Notes under the pieces: model-generated
Told to the model about the DNA's origin: nothing
The model's database searches: none
What the model saw: the letters and a program-made list of their open reading frames with translations, nothing else
Position numbers and translations under genes: made by a program
In this document: piece by piece, positions 62,801-64,000 of the stretch
Layout: each line of letters begins with the position of its first letter
How positions within the stretch are numbered: position 1 is the first letter of the stretch
From: Bacillota bacterium
Lineage (GTDB): Bacteria; Bacillota; Clostridia; Christensenellales; DTU072
Assembly: GCA_023394875.1 (NCBI GenBank)
Contig: JAEXAB010000003.1
Location: forward strand, 372,001-436,000
DNA length: 64,000 nt
Direction: 5' to 3'

Positions 62801-64000
62801 ATTGAGGACTTGGCGCAGCTTATTTACGACCTGAAGAACGCCAACAGAAAGGCAAGAATATCGGTAAAACTAGTTTCCGAAGCGGGTGTTGGCACCATTG
62901 CTTCGGGTGTGGCTAAGGCAGGGGCGCAAGTTGTGCTGATTTCGGGCTATGACGGCGGCACGGGCGCAGCTCCGGCAAGCTCAATTCACAACGCAGGCTT
63001 ACCTTGGGAACTAGGTTTGGCAGAAGCCCACCAGACACTTATTAAAAACGGTTTGCGCTCTAAAGTGGTTTTGGAAACGGACGGCAAACTTATGAGCGGA
63101 AGAGACGTTGCCATAGCCGCAATGCTTGGCGCCGAAGAATTCGGCTTTGCCACTGCTCCGTTGGTCGCTATGGGCTGTCTTATGATGCGTGTCTGCGACA
63201 AAGACAACTGCCCTGTCGGTATTGCCACACAAAACGCTGTTTTGCGCAAGCGCTTTGCGGGTAAGCCAGAATACGTAGTCAACTTTATGCGTTTTATTGC
63301 TCAGGAAGTTCGCGAAATTATGGCTTTCTTAGGAATTAAGACGATTGACGACCTTATCGGCCGCACCGAATTTTTGAAAATCTGCGACAAGAGTATTAAA
63401 GTCTGCTCAAAATCGGTGGATATTTCGGGCATACTAAATCAGCATGCAAATAATACCGTACATTTCCGCAAGGGCGACGTTTTTGACTTCAAACTTAACG
63501 AAACAGTTGACGAAAGCGTATTAATCCCGCAGTTTGGCGAAGCTATAGAAAAGAAGGAAAAGAAAGAAATCAGTATTAAAGTTTCCAGCACCAACCGCGC
63601 TTTGGGCACTATATTAGGTTCGGTTATCTGCGAAAAATATAAGAATACCTTACCCGAAGACACTTACGTTATTAACTGCGAAGGCGGTGGAGGTCAATCC
63701 TTCGGCGCGTTTATGCCAAACGGACTTACCTTACGCTTAAACGGTGACAGCAACGACTATTTCGGCAAAGGTCTGTCGGGCGGCAAACTGGTAGTTAAGG
63801 TGCCCAAAAATAGCAAACTGGTTGCCGAAGAGAACATTATTATCGGCAACGTAGCTCTTTACGGCGCCACAAGCGGTCAGGCTTATATAAACGGCGTAGC
63901 GGGCGAACGCTTCTGCGTAAGAAACTCCGGAGCGACGGCTGTAGTTGAGGGCGTGGGCGACCACGGCTTAGAATACATGACGGGCGGTATTGTTTGCGTG
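59846..64000 (+). CDS. gltB: Glutamate synthase large subunit, 5' part (runs off window end)
   Basis: The alpha subunit of glutamate synthase, which transfers the amide of glutamine to 2-oxoglutarate. 1385 codons are open with no stop; roughly 100-150 are missing at the 3' end. A short propeptide precedes the catalytic Cys of the class II amidotransferase domain (DACGIGAV, Cys17), followed by HSRFSTNTNPSW and HNGEINTIRGN. The central domain, the FMN domain (GAMSYGSISKEAHE, AKPGEGGHLPG, GYDGGTGAAP) and the [3Fe-4S] Cys set (CLMMRVCDKDNC) follow; the glucan-like beta-helix starts near the end (INCEGGGGQSFGAF). The ATG at 59846 has GAGGAAA upstream. It is divergent from glnA. Confidence 0.95.
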   Translation, partial: MEIHQNLYREEFEHDACGIGAVVNIKGIASHKIVDDALHIVEKLEHRAGKDASGETGDGVGIMLQISHEFFLSEAKKIDIDLKEKRGYGIGMFFFSQDALERNRAMKMLEIITKKEGLEFLGWRKVPTNEEILGKKARECMPSIFQCFIARPKDKSIMDFERKLYVIRRVFEKSDDMAYTVSLSARTIVYKGMFLVCQLRNFYPDLISENYTSAIAMVHSRFSTNTNPSWERAHPNRIILHNGEINTIRGNVDRMLTREESMKCDALGEDLEKVLPCINASGSDSAMLDNALEFLMMSGMPLPLAMMITVPEPFRNREDISREKRDFYHYYSTMMEPWDGPAAILFSDGDILGATLDRNGLRPARYYVTEDDTLILSSEVGVLPVPEEKIIQKSRLTPGKMLLIDTINGKIISDEECKSYYSQKNPYGEWLSDNLIKLSSLKIPNKKVEKHDQITRDKLYKAFGYTYECIKNQIIPMAKNGSEPITSMGVDVPLAVLSETHQPLFNYFKQMFAQVTNPPLDAIREEIVTDTAVYLGTDGDLLNEKPANCNVLEINNPILTNVDMMKIKNMSHPNLKTETISLLYYIGTPIETALEQLFVSCEKAYKKSCNILILSDRGVDENHLAIPSLLAVSAMEQYLIRTKKRTAVSVILESAEPREVHHFATLLGYGARAINPYLALECIEESIEKGMLNKDYYTAVNDYANAILHGIVKIASKMGVSTLSSYQSAQIFEAVGISKAVIEPYFTNTISRIEGIGLKEISDGVKYRHAQAFDPINLNVDLTIESGGSHCLRSLKNSEDHMYNPQTITALREAVQNGDYGRFKEYTAMVDDETIPHTLRGLLTFNKINPSISLDEVESVESILQRFKTGAMSYGSISKEAHECMALAMNAIGGKSNSGEGGEETERLHTDRASSIKQVASGRFGVTEEYLLSATEIQIKMAQGAKPGEGGHLPGNKVYPWIAKTRHSTPGVSLISPPPHHDIYSIEDLAQLIYDLKNANRKARISVKLVSEAGVGTIASGVAKAGAQVVLISGYDGGTGAAPASSIHNAGLPWELGLAEAHQTLIKNGLRSKVVLETDGKLMSGRDVAIAAMLGAEEFGFATAPLVAMGCLMMRVCDKDNCPVGIATQNAVLRKRFAGKPEYVVNFMRFIAQEVREIMAFLGIKTIDDLIGRTEFLKICDKSIKVCSKSVDISGILNQHANNTVHFRKGDVFDFKLNETVDESVLIPQFGEAIEKKEKKEISIKVSSTNRALGTILGSVICEKYKNTLPEDTYVINCEGGGGQSFGAFMPNGLTLRLNGDSNDYFGKGLSGGKLVVKVPKNSKLVAEENIIIGNVALYGATSGQAYINGVAGERFCVRNSGATAVVEGVGDHGLEYMTGGIVCV

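Overview
The window looks like a stretch of chromosome from an anaerobic, spore-forming-lineage Clostridia bacterium, probably an uncultured gut-type member; I cannot name genus or family. The clues are SpoIIE, a 1163-residue pyruvate:ferredoxin oxidoreductase, an NfnAB transhydrogenase, Clostridia-typical conserved families (DUF4364, UPF0210/UPF0237, DUF1846, DUF6320), purine-rich Shine-Dalgarno sites, and very large surface lipoproteins with InlB-type and BspA-type repeats. The DNA is moderately AT-rich and gene-dense. I see no prophage, CRISPR array, transposase or rRNA.

Layout. 1-4.4 kb: 5' part of a galactokinase, nicotinate phosphoribosyltransferase, two short-chain dehydrogenases and an unknown gene; several convergent pairs overlap at their stop codons. 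4.5-14.6 kb: one giant repeat lipoprotein (3384 aa). 14.8-18.9 kb: DUF4364, then the operon UPF0237-UPF0210-dut-antiporter. 19-27 kb: coiled-coil protein, GPH-type sugar transporter with a degenerate GGDEF-EAL-PAS protein, LMW phosphatase, tRNA-Pro(CGG), a lipoprotein whose start codon seems lost, and fructokinase-cysK. 27.1-27.6 kb: a gene-free segment with nested inverted repeats and a helically phased array of DnaA boxes. 27.6-30 kb: a second BspA-type lipoprotein and an MBL-fold hydrolase.

30-38 kb: a tightly packed eight-gene operon, tyrS-yigZ-ilvE-nadK-nfnA-nfnB-acyltransferase-DUF6320, which joins NADP+ synthesis to the electron-bifurcating transhydrogenase that reduces it. 38-42.4 kb: a leaderless PlsC-like gene, then ileS-yqeY; this IleRS has the altered GxHH form of the HIGH motif. 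42.6-50 kb: DUF1846, spoIIE and nifJ. 50-54.9 kb: an M20 peptidase, an unknown membrane protein and a padR/membrane protein/tetR operon. 54.9-56 kb: tRNA-Arg(ACG), with a 16-bp copy of its 3' end exactly 200 bp downstream, and a ZIP transporter. 56-64 kb: a nitrogen module, with glnA-ANTAR regulator-pyrG facing divergently from gltB (truncated by the window end); both leaders carry terminator-like hairpins.

The most interesting items are the phased DnaA-box array away from dnaA, the GxHH isoleucyl-tRNA synthetase, leaderless promoters on singleton genes, tRNA 3'-end duplications, attenuator-like leaders on glnA and gltB, and the giant lipoprotein. All gene calls rest on reading the sequence and on remembered family motifs; no search was run.
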